From Rhodospirillales bacterium (GTDB lineage: Bacteria > Pseudomonadota > Alphaproteobacteria > Rhodospirillales > SHVU01), in assembly GCA_009691105.1 (NCBI GenBank), contig SHVU01000007.1:1-64000 (forward strand): a stretch of 64,000 nt of DNA, written 5' to 3'. The notes beneath the pieces were generated by a model. It was not told where the DNA came from. It made no database searches and saw only the letters and a list, made by a program, of their open reading frames with translations. The position numbers were made by a program, and so were the translations under genes. Below, in pieces: positions 45,064-53,923 of this stretch. Within the stretch, counting starts at the first letter, position 1. Each line of letters opens with the position of its first letter.

Positions 45064-47247
45064 CTAGGCGGTCTCGGAGGTCTGCGCATCGTCGCCGATC
45101 AAGGTCACGCGCCCGCCGCTGCGAATGGCTTCGAGGGCGGCGATGGTGGCGAGGCTGGTCTCGATCAGCTCGGCTTCGTCGATGGGGGCCGGCCCACCGC
45201 GGACAATGGCGCCGATGAACGCGTCGAGCTCGGCGCGGAAGCCTTTGTCGGTGGCGCGGTTGGTGGTCCGTTTGACTCGGCCGGCGTGGGCGATGGCCAA
45301 GGAGCGGAAGTCCTCGATCACGGTGCTAACGCCGCCGGCGAAGGCTTCGATCCGTTCCTTGCCGACCGCGACGTCGCCGCGCGCCGTGTAGACGATGGTC
45401 GCGAGGCTCGAATCGGCGAAGCGCAAGGTAATCGTCGCGTCCTCGGTCATGGTGCCGGACTGGCCGATGGCCTCGGTGCTGACCGAAACGATGGGCGCGC
45501 CGATGATGAACCGCGCCAGATCGATGAAGTGGCAGGCTTCGCCAAGAATTCGTCCGCCGCCTTCGGTCGGATCGTTGACCCAGGTGGCCTCGCCGGCCGA
45601 ACCGGCATTGACGCGGATCGACACGACTCGCGGACCTGCGGTCTGGGCCAGACGATCGATCACGGCGCGGCTGAAGGGCGCGAAACGTCGATTGAATCCG
45701 ACTTGGAAAAATCCCTTCGAGGCATTGCGGGCTTCGATGATGCGATTGAGTCCGTCGCGATCAAGCGCCAGGGGCTTTTCGACGAACACCGCCTTGCCGG
45801 CGGCGAGAGCCCGGGCCGCGAGATCGGCATGTTCGCCGTGGCGCGTCGCGATGATGACGGCGTTGATGGCGGGATTGGCGAGGACGGCATCGACGTCGGT
45901 CGAGGCTTGCGCGAAGCCGAAGGTCTCGGCCGCCTTGGCGCTGGAGCTGGCGCGCCGTGTCACCACGGTGTCGAGCACGACGCCGCGGATCGCCTTGAGC
46001 TCTGGCAGCAGGACGCTACGCGCGAATTGTCCGGCGCCGATGACGCCGATGACGGCTTTGCCGGTCGCCGGGGCCGCCGCTTTCGGAAACGACACGGCAT
46101 CGGGTAGCGGTGTCGATTCGTCGTAGGCGAGAACGACGCCCAGTTGCGGCGTGTCGCTTTCCAACAGTCGATACGCCGACTGAGCGTCGGCGAAATCGAA
46201 GCGGTGCGTGATCAATGGCTTGATGTCGAGGCGGCGCGTCGCGCTTGGCGCCATCAGCCGCAGGACTTCGGACAAATTGTCGGTCTCGGTCCAGCGGACG
46301 AAGCCGTCCGGGTATTTTACGCCGCGGCCTTCGAAGTCCTCATCGTAGCGACCGGGCCCGTAGGACCGCGACACCACGAGCGTCAGCTCTTTCTTTTGGA
46401 ATTCGCGGTAATCGAAGGTCGTGCCGCTCATGCCGACCAAGCTGACCCGGGCGCGGTCGCGGGCGATCTTCGCCGCGGTCGACAACGGCTCGCTGGACTC
46501 GGTCGAGGCCGCGACGAGGACGCCGTCGGCGCCTTTGCCGCGGCTCAAGTTCATCACTGCCAAGGTCGGATCGCCGTGGGCGAGATCGAGGGCGCGTTCA
46601 GCGCCCAGGCGAAGCGCCAGCGCTAAACGCTCGGGCTTGTAGTCGAGAGCGATGACGCGGACTCCGGCGGCGGCCAACAATTGAACGGCGATTTGGCCGA
46701 TCAGGCCGACACCGACGACTGCGGCGACGTCGCCAAGGCCGAGCGACAAATTCCGTGTCCCGTGAAGGGCGATCGCACCGAGGGTCGCGAAACAGGCGTC
46801 TTCGTCGTCGACGCCGTCGGGGATAGGCGCGACCAGGGCACGCGGCACGACGTTGAGCTCAGCATGATTGGCGAGACCGGCTCCGGCGATCGCGACCCGT
46901 TCGCCGATTCGGAACGCGCCTTCAAGGCCGGCGCCGACGGCGACGATGCGCCCCGCTGCCGAGTAGCCGAGCGGCAACGGCTCGTCGAGGCGCGAGAAGG
47001 CGGCGCGGACCGCGGCGCCGATGCCGTCGCGGCGGGCCTTGGCGATGACTTTGCGGACCAGGTCGGGCCGGGCCTTGGCTTTGGCGAGCAGACCTTTCTT
47101 GGCAAAGTCGACCAGAAGCCGCTCCGTACCCGGCGAGATCGCCGAGGCGCGGGTCGCGACCAAAAGGTTCCCGGCCGTCACCCGAGGCTCGGGCACGTCG
47201 GCGAGCACGAGCTTGCCGCTTCGGGCGCTTTGCAGAAGCTGCTTCAT
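45064..47247 (-). CDS. Two-domain zinc-dehydrogenase-like/Gfo-Idh-MocA oxidoreductase
   Basis: A 727-residue fusion. Residues about 1-350 are a medium-chain dehydrogenase-like domain (VVGVGLIGQIAVQLLAAAGV nucleotide fold; zinc Cys ligands are not obvious). Residues about 370-720 are a Gfo/Idh/MocA domain (IGVIGAGQFARSVLLPEL, VEKPLALD, GEACHFIDLARFI). Such bi-domain enzymes occur in polysaccharide clusters, presumably oxidising sugar substrates; the precise substrate is unknown. ATG 47247 (MKQLLQSARSG) was preferred to a 40-residue upstream extension. Thirteen bases upstream of gmhA. Confidence 0.85.
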   Translation of the reverse strand: MKQLLQSARSGKLVLADVPEPRVTAGNLLVATRASAISPGTERLLVDFAKKGLLAKAKARPDLVRKVIAKARRDGIGAAVRAAFSRLDEPLPLGYSAAGRIVAVGAGLEGAFRIGERVAIAGAGLANHAELNVVPRALVAPIPDGVDDEDACFATLGAIALHGTRNLSLGLGDVAAVVGVGLIGQIAVQLLAAAGVRVIALDYKPERLALALRLGAERALDLAHGDPTLAVMNLSRGKGADGVLVAASTESSEPLSTAAKIARDRARVSLVGMSGTTFDYREFQKKELTLVVSRSYGPGRYDEDFEGRGVKYPDGFVRWTETDNLSEVLRLMAPSATRRLDIKPLITHRFDFADAQSAYRLLESDTPQLGVVLAYDESTPLPDAVSFPKAAAPATGKAVIGVIGAGQFARSVLLPELKAIRGVVLDTVVTRRASSSAKAAETFGFAQASTDVDAVLANPAINAVIIATRHGEHADLAARALAAGKAVFVEKPLALDRDGLNRIIEARNASKGFFQVGFNRRFAPFSRAVIDRLAQTAGPRVVSIRVNAGSAGEATWVNDPTEGGGRILGEACHFIDLARFIIGAPIVSVSTEAIGQSGTMTEDATITLRFADSSLATIVYTARGDVAVGKERIEAFAGGVSTVIEDFRSLAIAHAGRVKRTTNRATDKGFRAELDAFIGAIVRGGPAPIDEAELIETSLATIAALEAIRSGGRVTLIGDDAQTSETA

Positions 47248-47365
47248 TCCCCGTCCGATCGAATCGCAGGAAGACCGTTTTTTACCCCGATTTCGGCCGT
47301 CCTGGCAAAGCCGGATCCACGAAACCCTTTGCCTTGGCGAAGCTTGGGCGGGTATGAACACCGCC

Positions 47366-49150
47366 ATGTGCGGGATCGCGGCGATCTTCGCCTACGGGGC
47401 GGGAGCCGGTCCGGTCGATGCGGCCGAGCTCGAGCGGGTCCGCGACGCCATGGCGAAACGCGGTCCCGACGGGGCCGGCCTGTGGGTCGCCGACGACCGG
47501 CGGATCGGGCTTGGTCATCGCCGCCTCGCCATTATCGATCTTCGCCCCGAAGCCGCCCAGCCCATGGCCTTCGCGCCCGAGCCCGGTGCCAACGCGACGT
47601 TGCGGATCACCTTCAACGGCGAGATCTACAATTACGAAGCGCTCCGCGCCGAGCTGATCCAAAAAGGCGCGCGCTTCACGACCCAGTCCGACACCGAAGT
47701 CATCCTTCAACTCTATCACCGCGAAGGCCCGGCGATGGCTCGCCGGCTGCGCGGCATGTTCGCCTTCGCGATCTGGGACGACGCCAAGGGCTCGTTGTTC
47801 CTGGCCCGCGACCCGTTCGGCATCAAGCCGCTCTATTACGCCGACGACGGCAAGACGTTCCGTCTCGCCTCCAGCGTCAAGGCGCTCCGGACCAGTGGCC
47901 GCATCGGCGATGCGCCCGATCCGGCCGGCCACGTCGGCTATTTCCTGATGGGCTCGGTGCCGGAGCCGCACACGCTCTATGCCGACATCCGCGCGTTGCC
48001 GGCGGGCTCGACCCTGACCATCGACCGCTCCGGCGCAAAACGCTTGGCGCGCTATTTCGATGCGCCGTCGATTCTGGCCGAGGCCAGCGACACCGCGAGC
48101 GACGTCGCCGCCGCGCTTCGCGACAGCGTCCGCCACCATCTAGTCGCCGACGTCCCGGTCGGCGTGTTCCTGTCGTCGGGACTCGATTCGAGCGTCGTCG
48201 TCGGGCTTGCCGCCGAGACCCATGCCGATCTCAAGACCTTCACCCTCGGCTTCAACGAGTTCAAAGGATCGGACAAGGACGAAGTGCCGCTCGCCGATCT
48301 TGTTGCCGCGCACTACGCGACCCGTCACCAGACGCGCTACGTCACCGGCGCCGATTTTGCCGCCGGGATCGACGACGTCCTCGACGCCATGGATCAGCCG
48401 ACGCTGGACGGCGTGAATGTCTACTTCGTCGCCAAGGCGGCAGCCGAAGGCGGGCTGAAGGTCGCGTTGTCGGGGCTCGGCGGCGACGAAGTGTTTGCCG
48501 GCTATTCGACGTTCCAGGAGATTCCGCGACTGGTCGGCGCCATCGGCGCGATTCCCGGTGCGTCCCACTGGGGCAAAGGGTTCCGCGTCGTCGCCGCACC
48601 TGTGGCCAGGCGGTTCGCATCGCCCAAGCACGCCTCGATCTTCGAATACGGCGGCAGCTATGCGGGCGCGTATCTCTTGCGGCGCGGTCTGTTCCTGCCC
48701 TGGGAGATTCCGGAAATTCTCGATCCCGAGCTGGCGCGGCGGGGTTTGAGCGAATTGTCGATTCTCACTGGCCTCGACGATGCGGCGCGCGGCCAGCGCA
48801 CCGCCGTGGCGAAGGTCGCGGCGCTCGAGACCTGCTTCTATCTGCGCAATCAACTGCTTCGCGACGCCGATTGGGCGGGCATGGCGCACTCGCTCGAAAT
48901 CCGCACGCCCTTCGTCGATTCGGTTCTGTTCACGGCGTTGGCGGGACGCATTGCGGCGGGCACCCTCACCAAGGCCGAGATGACCCGAGCCCCGAAGGCG
49001 CCGTTGCCCGACGCGTTGATCGGCCGGCCGAAGACCGGCTTTTCGGTGCCGGTGCGCGATTGGCTGTCGGCCGCCGACGCCCGCGAGCGCGGCTTTCGCG
49101 GTTGGGCGAAAAAGGTTTACCGCGCGGCGTGGACGGGGACGAGCGTCTGA
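47366..49150 (+). CDS. asnB: Asparagine synthase-like amidotransferase
   Basis: A 594-residue glutamine-hydrolysing amidotransferase. The start ATG at 47366 places Cys2 (MCGIAAIF) as the N-terminal nucleophile of the glutaminase domain; RGPDGAG, FNGEIYNYEALR and DPFGIKPLYYA follow. The ATP-dependent synthetase domain has the PP-loop VFLSSGLDSSV and SGLGGDEVFAGY. Members next to polysaccharide genes often amidate sugars or peptides rather than making asparagine, so the product is uncertain. An alternative ATG lies 12 bases earlier. Divergent from the oxidoreductase gene. Confidence 0.88.
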   Translation: MCGIAAIFAYGAGAGPVDAAELERVRDAMAKRGPDGAGLWVADDRRIGLGHRRLAIIDLRPEAAQPMAFAPEPGANATLRITFNGEIYNYEALRAELIQKGARFTTQSDTEVILQLYHREGPAMARRLRGMFAFAIWDDAKGSLFLARDPFGIKPLYYADDGKTFRLASSVKALRTSGRIGDAPDPAGHVGYFLMGSVPEPHTLYADIRALPAGSTLTIDRSGAKRLARYFDAPSILAEASDTASDVAAALRDSVRHHLVADVPVGVFLSSGLDSSVVVGLAAETHADLKTFTLGFNEFKGSDKDEVPLADLVAAHYATRHQTRYVTGADFAAGIDDVLDAMDQPTLDGVNVYFVAKAAAEGGLKVALSGLGGDEVFAGYSTFQEIPRLVGAIGAIPGASHWGKGFRVVAAPVARRFASPKHASIFEYGGSYAGAYLLRRGLFLPWEIPEILDPELARRGLSELSILTGLDDAARGQRTAVAKVAALETCFYLRNQLLRDADWAGMAHSLEIRTPFVDSVLFTALAGRIAAGTLTKAEMTRAPKAPLPDALIGRPKTGFSVPVRDWLSAADARERGFRGWAKKVYRAAWTGTSV

Positions 49151-49152
49151 GC

Positions 49153-49368
49153 TCAGGCTTGCGGGCGGACTTTGGACTTGAGGCGAGCCTCGATGGCGCG
49201 CCAGGATTTCTCAAGACCGGATCGGTATTCGTTGGCGGTGAATTCGCGGCCGCATCCCATGCACAGAACGGGGCCGAACGGGTTGCGCTCGGGATCGAAA
49301 CCGCCGGGGTGACGGTTCTGGCTCTCACCGCATTTCGGACAGATTACCGGGACGAGCTTCGTCGCCAT
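49153..49368 (-). CDS. Small double-CxxC zinc-ribbon protein
   Basis: A 71-residue protein with two Cys pairs, CPKCGE (residues 10-13) and CMGCGRE, spaced about 25 residues as in a zinc ribbon, then a basic helical tail [19 protein letters not shown] do not recognise a family. It overlaps the end of the uxs gene by 25 bases on the same strand, so it is likely cotranscribed. Its stop lies three bases from the asnB stop. Confidence 0.7.
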   Translation of the reverse strand: MATKLVPVICPKCGESQNRHPGGFDPERNPFGPVLCMGCGREFTANEYRSGLEKSWRAIEARLKSKVRPQA

Positions 49369-50342
49369 GATTGCACCTCACTGTCGCGGCCGACGACAGT
49401 CCGGAAATAGGCGATGGTCCGCTTGAGACCTTCGTCGATCCCGACTCCAGGCTCCCAGCCCAGCACACGGCGAGCGAGAGCGATGTCGGGACAGCGCTGG
49501 ACCGGATCATCGGCCGGCAACGGGTTATGCACGATCTTCGCGGCCGACGCGGTGACGGCGATCACTTTTTCGGCCAAGGCTTGAATCGTGAACTCGACGG
49601 GATTGCCAAGATTGATCGGACCGGTCGTTCCCTCCGGCGCGTCCATCAGACGCATCAACCCTTCGACCAGATCGTCGACGTAGCAGAAGGCGCGGGTCTG
49701 CTTGCCGTTGCCGTAGACGGTGATCGGTTCGCCCTTCAAAGCCTGGACGATGAAGTTCGAGACGACGCGGCCGTCGTTGGGATGCATGCGCGGGCCGTAG
49801 GTGTTGAAAATCCGCGCGACGCGAATCTCCAGGCCGTGCTGGCGGTGGTAATCGAAGAACAACGTTTCGGCGCAGCGCTTACCTTCGTCGTAGCAGGCGC
49901 GGATGCCGATCGGATTGACGTTGCCGCGATAGCTCTCGGGCTGCGGATGAATTTCCGGATCGCCGTAAACCTCGCTGGTCGAGGCTTGCAGGATCTTCGC
50001 CTTGGTCCGCTTGGCGAGCCCCAGCATGTTGATGGCGCCGTGGACCGAGGTCTTGGTCGTCTGCACCGGATCGTACTGGTAGTGAATCGGCGAGGCCGGA
50101 CAGGCGAGGTTGTAGATCTCGTCGACCTCGACGTAGAGCGGAAATGTCACGTCGTGGCGCAGGAACTCGAAGTGCGGGTTACCCAGCAGCTCTTCGATGT
50201 TGTCCTTGGTGCCGGTGAAGAAGTTGTCGACACAGAGCACGTCGTGGCCGGCCGCGACCAGACGCTCGCAGAGATGCGAGCCGAGGAAGCCGGCGCCGCC
50301 GGTCACGAGCACGCGTTTCCGCGAATAGCCGAGCCGAGCCAT
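49344..50342 (-). CDS. UDP-glucuronate decarboxylase-like SDR epimerase
   Basis: A 332-residue extended SDR enzyme converting UDP-glucuronate to UDP-xylose, a surface-polysaccharide precursor. [48 protein letters not shown], and [15 protein letters not shown] with the family's catalytic Tyr and Lys are characteristic of UXS. ATG 50342 ([10 protein letters not shown]) fits better than a longer start. It ends just inside the zinc-ribbon gene. Confidence 0.93.
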   Translation of the reverse strand: MARLGYSRKRVLVTGGAGFLGSHLCERLVAAGHDVLCVDNFFTGTKDNIEELLGNPHFEFLRHDVTFPLYVEVDEIYNLACPASPIHYQYDPVQTTKTSVHGAINMLGLAKRTKAKILQASTSEVYGDPEIHPQPESYRGNVNPIGIRACYDEGKRCAETLFFDYHRQHGLEIRVARIFNTYGPRMHPNDGRVVSNFIVQALKGEPITVYGNGKQTRAFCYVDDLVEGLMRLMDAPEGTTGPINLGNPVEFTIQALAEKVIAVTASAAKIVHNPLPADDPVQRCPDIALARRVLGWEPGVGIDEGLKRTIAYFRTVVGRDSEVQSWRRSSSR

Positions 50343-50413
50343 TAGCAAATATCCTGTGTGATGGCGAGCCGAACCTAGCATCGCGCCCGGCCGAGACCAA
50401 GGCCGGCGCGGCG

Positions 50414-50776
50414 TCAGGTGGCGAGAAACCGTTGGGTCGTGCCGTCCAGCACCAGGGCGGTCAGGCGGCCCGGCGCAAAGGCGCCGGTGTCGATGCCGAT
50501 CCGGCTGGATCGGACCTCGGGCTCGGGGTGGATGGTGTGGCCGTGGACGACGATCTTGCCGAACGGATCGTCAGAGCGCAGGAACTCGTCGCGGATCCAT
50601 AACAGATCAACTTCGCGTTGCTTGTCGAGGGCGACGCCGGGGCGGACCCCGGCATGGACGAACAGGTAATCGCCGACTTCATGGCGCAGGGCGAGATTTC
50701 GGAAGAACTCAAAGTGCCGGGACGGCAACGCGTTGCGGAACCGGTGCCGAAGCTCCGTCAGTCCGTCAGGCCCGAG
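50414..50776 (-). pseudogene. C-terminal fragment of a metallophosphatase
   Basis: The minus-strand frame encodes a calcineurin-like serine/threonine-phosphatase C-terminal half: [54 protein letters not shown], and [17 protein letters not shown]. The N-terminal metal motifs GDIHG, GDxxDRG and GNHE are absent. Although the frame stays open to 51265, the residues beyond about 50776 are antisense to the EAL fragment and unlike the family. The gene has therefore lost its 5' half. Confidence 0.75.
50754..50769. repeat. 8-bp tandem repeat at the phosphatase/EAL junction
   Basis: TCCGTCAG is present twice without a gap (50754-50761, 50762-50769), exactly where homology switches from the phosphatase (left, minus strand) to the EAL protein (right, plus strand). 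Confidence 0.9.
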
Positions 50777-51223
50777 TTCATGATGTTCGACGACGCCGTG
50801 CCTGCCAGCAGGCGCGATCATCTCATCGTCGAGATCCAGATGGTCGACGCGCTGTCGAACCTGTCGGCCTTCGCCTTCGCGCGCCGCTTCGTTCAGGACC
50901 GCGGCTACCACGTCGCTCTCGACGGGGTGACTCATCGCACGCTGGGCCTCGTCGATCGCGACCGCCTGGACGTCGATTACGTCAAGCTGATCTGGAGCCA
51001 GGACTTCGCCGACCGCGACGTCGCGTCGCGCAGTCAGACCCTGATCCATCGGATTAGCGAGGCGCGCACCGTGCTCTGCCGCCGCGACGATCGTGACGCC
51101 GTCGACCGCGGCATCGATCTCGGCATCGGCGTTTTCCAAGGCCGTCAGGTCGAAACGCTGATCGCCGAAGAAAACCGCAAGCGCGAGCTGCGCCGGCTGA
51201 AGCGCCGGATCGAAGGATCGTGA
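50759..51223 (+). pseudogene. 5'-truncated degenerate EAL-domain protein
   Basis: The plus-strand frame from about 50759 encodes the C-terminal half of an EAL-like domain: SVRPEFMMF, LIVEIQMVDAL, FARRFVQDRGYHVALDGV, VDYVKLIW and GVFQGRQVETLIAEE, then a basic tail. The DDFGTG catalytic loop is replaced (LDGVTHRT), so it was probably not an active c-di-GMP phosphodiesterase even when complete. The N-terminal half is missing; the frame upstream is antisense to the phosphatase. ATGs at 50780/50783 could start a short protein. Fourteen bases before the ABC ATPase gene. Confidence 0.7.
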
Positions 51224-51236
51224 CGGCGGCGACGCA

Positions 51237-52015
51237 ATGATCGAACCCGCGCCGCGTTCCGCCATCGTCGTCGAAGACCTGAGTAAGACCTATGGTCCGA
51301 TCACCGCGGTCGATTCGATCAATTTCGCGATCGGCGAGGGCTCGACCACCGGCTTGCTTGGCGGCAATGGCGCCGGCAAGACGACGACGCTGTCGATGCT
51401 GCTTGGCTTGCTGATTCCGACGGCTGGCAAGATTTCGATCTTCGGCGAGGACATGCTGCGGCATCGCTACCGCGTCTTGGCGTGGATGAACTTCTCCTCG
51501 CCCTATGTCGATCTGCCGAAACGCCTCAGCGTCCGCGAGATGCTGAAGGTCTATGGCCATCTCTATGGCGTCAAAGGAATCCGCGACCGCGTCGCGGCGC
51601 TGGCCCGCGATCTCGACCTCGAAGACATTCTCAAGCGGCCCATCGGCGCCTTGTCGTCGGGCCAGGTCACTCGCGCCGCCTTGGCCAAGTCTCTGGTCAA
51701 CGAGCCGCGTCTGCTGCTTCTCGACGAACCGACCGAGTCTCTTGATCCTGACACTGCCGATTGGGTGCGAAGCTTTCTGGAAGGCTATCGCCACCGCACC
51801 GGCGCGACGTTCCTGATCGCGTCCCACAACATGGCCGAGGTCGACGGCTCTGCGATCGAGTCCTGATCATGCGGTCCGGCCATATCGTCGATCAGGGCCC
51901 GCCCGCCGATCTCATCGCTCGCTACGGGCGCAGCAATCTCGAAGAAGTCTTCCTCGATATCGCTCGTGACCGCGAAGGTATCGAACGTCGCACCGGTCGG
52001 CGGGCGGTGTCATGA
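51237..52015 (+). pseudogene. ABC transporter ATP-binding protein, frameshifted
   Basis: An ABC-2-type exporter ATPase. Frame one (51237-51866, 209 codons) contains Walker A GGNGAGKT, signature LSSGQ, Walker B LLLLDEPTESLDP and the H-loop ASHN, then goes off track (VDGSAIES, stop). From about 51845 the next frame continues the expected sequence RLCDRVLIMRSGHIVDQG to the stop at 52015, which overlaps the permease ATG. One base appears missing at 51843-51845. It may be a pseudogene, a sequencing error, or a short ATPase that still works, since all nucleotide-binding motifs lie before the shift. Confidence 0.8.
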
Positions 52016-52851
52016 GCGAGCCGATGCGCGATCATCCGCCCGTGCCGCGCGCCATCCTGTTTTCGTGGGGGCGTATCGGGGCGATGCTGTTGCGTCACTT
52101 CTACGTCATGCGGCGATCCTGGACGCGGCTCTTCGAGCTCGCCTATTGGCCGACCGCGCAGATGGTGCTGTGGGGTTTCATCACCGTCTTCTCCATGCAG
52201 CGCTCGTCGTGGGTCGCCCGGGCCTCGGGCGTTTTGCTCAGTGCCGCGTTGCTCTGGGACACGCTGTTCCGCTCGAACTTCGGGGTCAGCGTCAGTTTCT
52301 TGGAAGAACTCTGGGCGCGAACTCTCGGGCAGCTATTCGTGAGCCCGCTCCGCGTTCACGAGCTTCTGATCTCGCTTCTCATTATGAGCGGGATCCGAAC
52401 CATCATCGGCATCGTTCCGGCGGCAATCCTGGCGATCCAGCTTTATGGCGTGTCGCTGTTCGATCTGGGGCTGCCACTCATCGCCTTCTTCACCAATCTT
52501 CTGGTGATGGGTTGGGCGATCGGCTTGTTCTCGGCCGGCCTGGTGTTGCGCTACGGTCTTGCTGCCGAGAGCTTCTGCTGGGGGGTCGTCTTCCTGCTGG
52601 CGCCATTGAGCGGCGTTTACTATCCGTTGGATACGCTGCCGGTGTGGCTCCAGCCGGTGGCTCTGACTCTGCCCTCGACGTATGTCTTCGAAGGGATGCG
52701 CGCCGTTCTGTTTGACCACACGTTCCGACTCGATCTGTTGGCCGGCGCGGTCGGCTTGAATATTTTCTATCTCGCCGTGACCTGGATCTTCTTTCTCTGG
52801 ATCTTCCGCATCGCCCTGATCCGTGGGCTCCTGATGCAGCAGTGTGAATAA
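52012..52851 (+). CDS. ABC-2 type transporter permease
   Basis: A 279-residue integral membrane protein, about six hydrophobic spans, for example AILAIQLYGVSLFDLGLPL, FFTNLLVMGWAIGLFSAGLV, and FYLAVTWIFFLWIF; PLSGVYYPLDTLPVWLQP is the typical ABC-2 loop. Substrate unknown; such exporters move polysaccharides, lipids or drugs. Its ATG overlaps the stop of the frameshifted ATPase (ATGA). Itself intact. Confidence 0.88.
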   Translation: MSEPMRDHPPVPRAILFSWGRIGAMLLRHFYVMRRSWTRLFELAYWPTAQMVLWGFITVFSMQRSSWVARASGVLLSAALLWDTLFRSNFGVSVSFLEELWARTLGQLFVSPLRVHELLISLLIMSGIRTIIGIVPAAILAIQLYGVSLFDLGLPLIAFFTNLLVMGWAIGLFSAGLVLRYGLAAESFCWGVVFLLAPLSGVYYPLDTLPVWLQPVALTLPSTYVFEGMRAVLFDHTFRLDLLAGAVGLNIFYLAVTWIFFLWIFRIALIRGLLMQQCE

Positions 52852-52857
52852 CGCCGC

Positions 52858-53880
52858 CTACCGTTTCCCGCTGACAGCGGCCTCGCCGAAGCTCGCCATA
52901 CCGGTATGACAGGCGACGGCGGTGCGAATCACGGCGACAGCCAGGGCTGCGCCCGAGGCTTCGCCCAATCGCATTCCGAGATCGAGCAGCGGCGGCTTGC
53001 CGAGATTGGCGAGCAAGCGGCGATGACCGGGTTCCGCCGAGACGTGCCCGACGACGCAGTGATCGAGCGCGCCCGGGCGAATGCGTTCCAGTGCCGCGGC
53101 GGCGGCGGTGGCGACGAATCCATCGAGGACGACGGGAATGCGCTGACGTCGGGCCGAAACGACGGCGCCGGCGATGGCGGCCAGCTCGCGTCCCCCGACC
53201 CGGCGCATGATCTCCCAACCGTCTTTCAGATGACGGCGGTGATGCGCGATCGCGGCCTGGACGACGCGGCGCTTGCGCTCGATGGCCGCACCTTTGACGC
53301 CGGTACCCGGTCCGACCCAATCGACGGCGCGCCCGCCATAGAGCGCCAGGCAGATGGCCGCCGCTGCCGTGGTGTTGGCGATTCCCATTTCGCCGAGAAC
53401 GAGAAGATCGGTGCCGCGAATCGCTTTCGTGCCGCGTCCGAAGGCGTCGGCGAACTCGGCGTCCGTCATCGCCGCGGCTTGGGTGAAGTCGGCGGTCGGG
53501 CGGTCGAGGCTGAGCGGCACGACGTCCAAGGCGATGCCGTGAGTGCGGCAAATCTGATTGATGGCGGCGCCGCCTTGCTTGAAGGCCGCCACCATCTGAA
53601 CGGTGACTTCGGCCGGAAACGCCGACACGCCTTGCGCCGCGACACCGTGATTTCCGGCGAAGACCACGGCCTTTGGCTTTTTGAGACGCAGAGGATAGCC
53701 CTGCCACGCCGCCAGCCATTGACCGAGGGACTCGAGACGACCGAGCGCGCCGGCCGGTTTCACCAGGCTGCCTTCGTGCTTCGCCCAGCGGGCGACGGCG
53801 CGATCGTCGGCGACCGGCAAGCGATCGAGGGACGAGCCGATCTCGGCTCGGGTCTTGGAACGGGCGCGGGGGGACGGCAT
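52858..53880 (-). CDS. cobT: Nicotinate-nucleotide:dimethylbenzimidazole phosphoribosyltransferase CobT
   Basis: A 340-residue enzyme making alpha-ribazole phosphate, the lower ligand nucleotide of B12. KPAGALGRLESLG, VFAGNHGVAAQGVSAFP, GEMGIANTTAAAAI, VGPGTGVKG, and the catalytic Glu in LGMRLGEASGAAL are seen. ATG 53880 was preferred over a GTG nine codons earlier. Divergent from cobS with a 43-base gap; its product is used by CobS. Confidence 0.95.
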   Translation of the reverse strand: MPSPRARSKTRAEIGSSLDRLPVADDRAVARWAKHEGSLVKPAGALGRLESLGQWLAAWQGYPLRLKKPKAVVFAGNHGVAAQGVSAFPAEVTVQMVAAFKQGGAAINQICRTHGIALDVVPLSLDRPTADFTQAAAMTDAEFADAFGRGTKAIRGTDLLVLGEMGIANTTAAAAICLALYGGRAVDWVGPGTGVKGAAIERKRRVVQAAIAHHRRHLKDGWEIMRRVGGRELAAIAGAVVSARRQRIPVVLDGFVATAAAAALERIRPGALDHCVVGHVSAEPGHRRLLANLGKPPLLDLGMRLGEASGAALAVAVIRTAVACHTGMASFGEAAVSGKR

Positions 53881-53923
53881 GAGCGTTTCCTTTGCGTCCC
53901 CGTTCACTTATAACCGAGGCGCG

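Noticed and set aside
50777-51265. N-terminal part of a 283-residue minus-strand phosphatase
   Set aside because: The residues lack all phosphatase metal motifs and lie antisense to a recognisable EAL-like sequence; only the left part is genuine.
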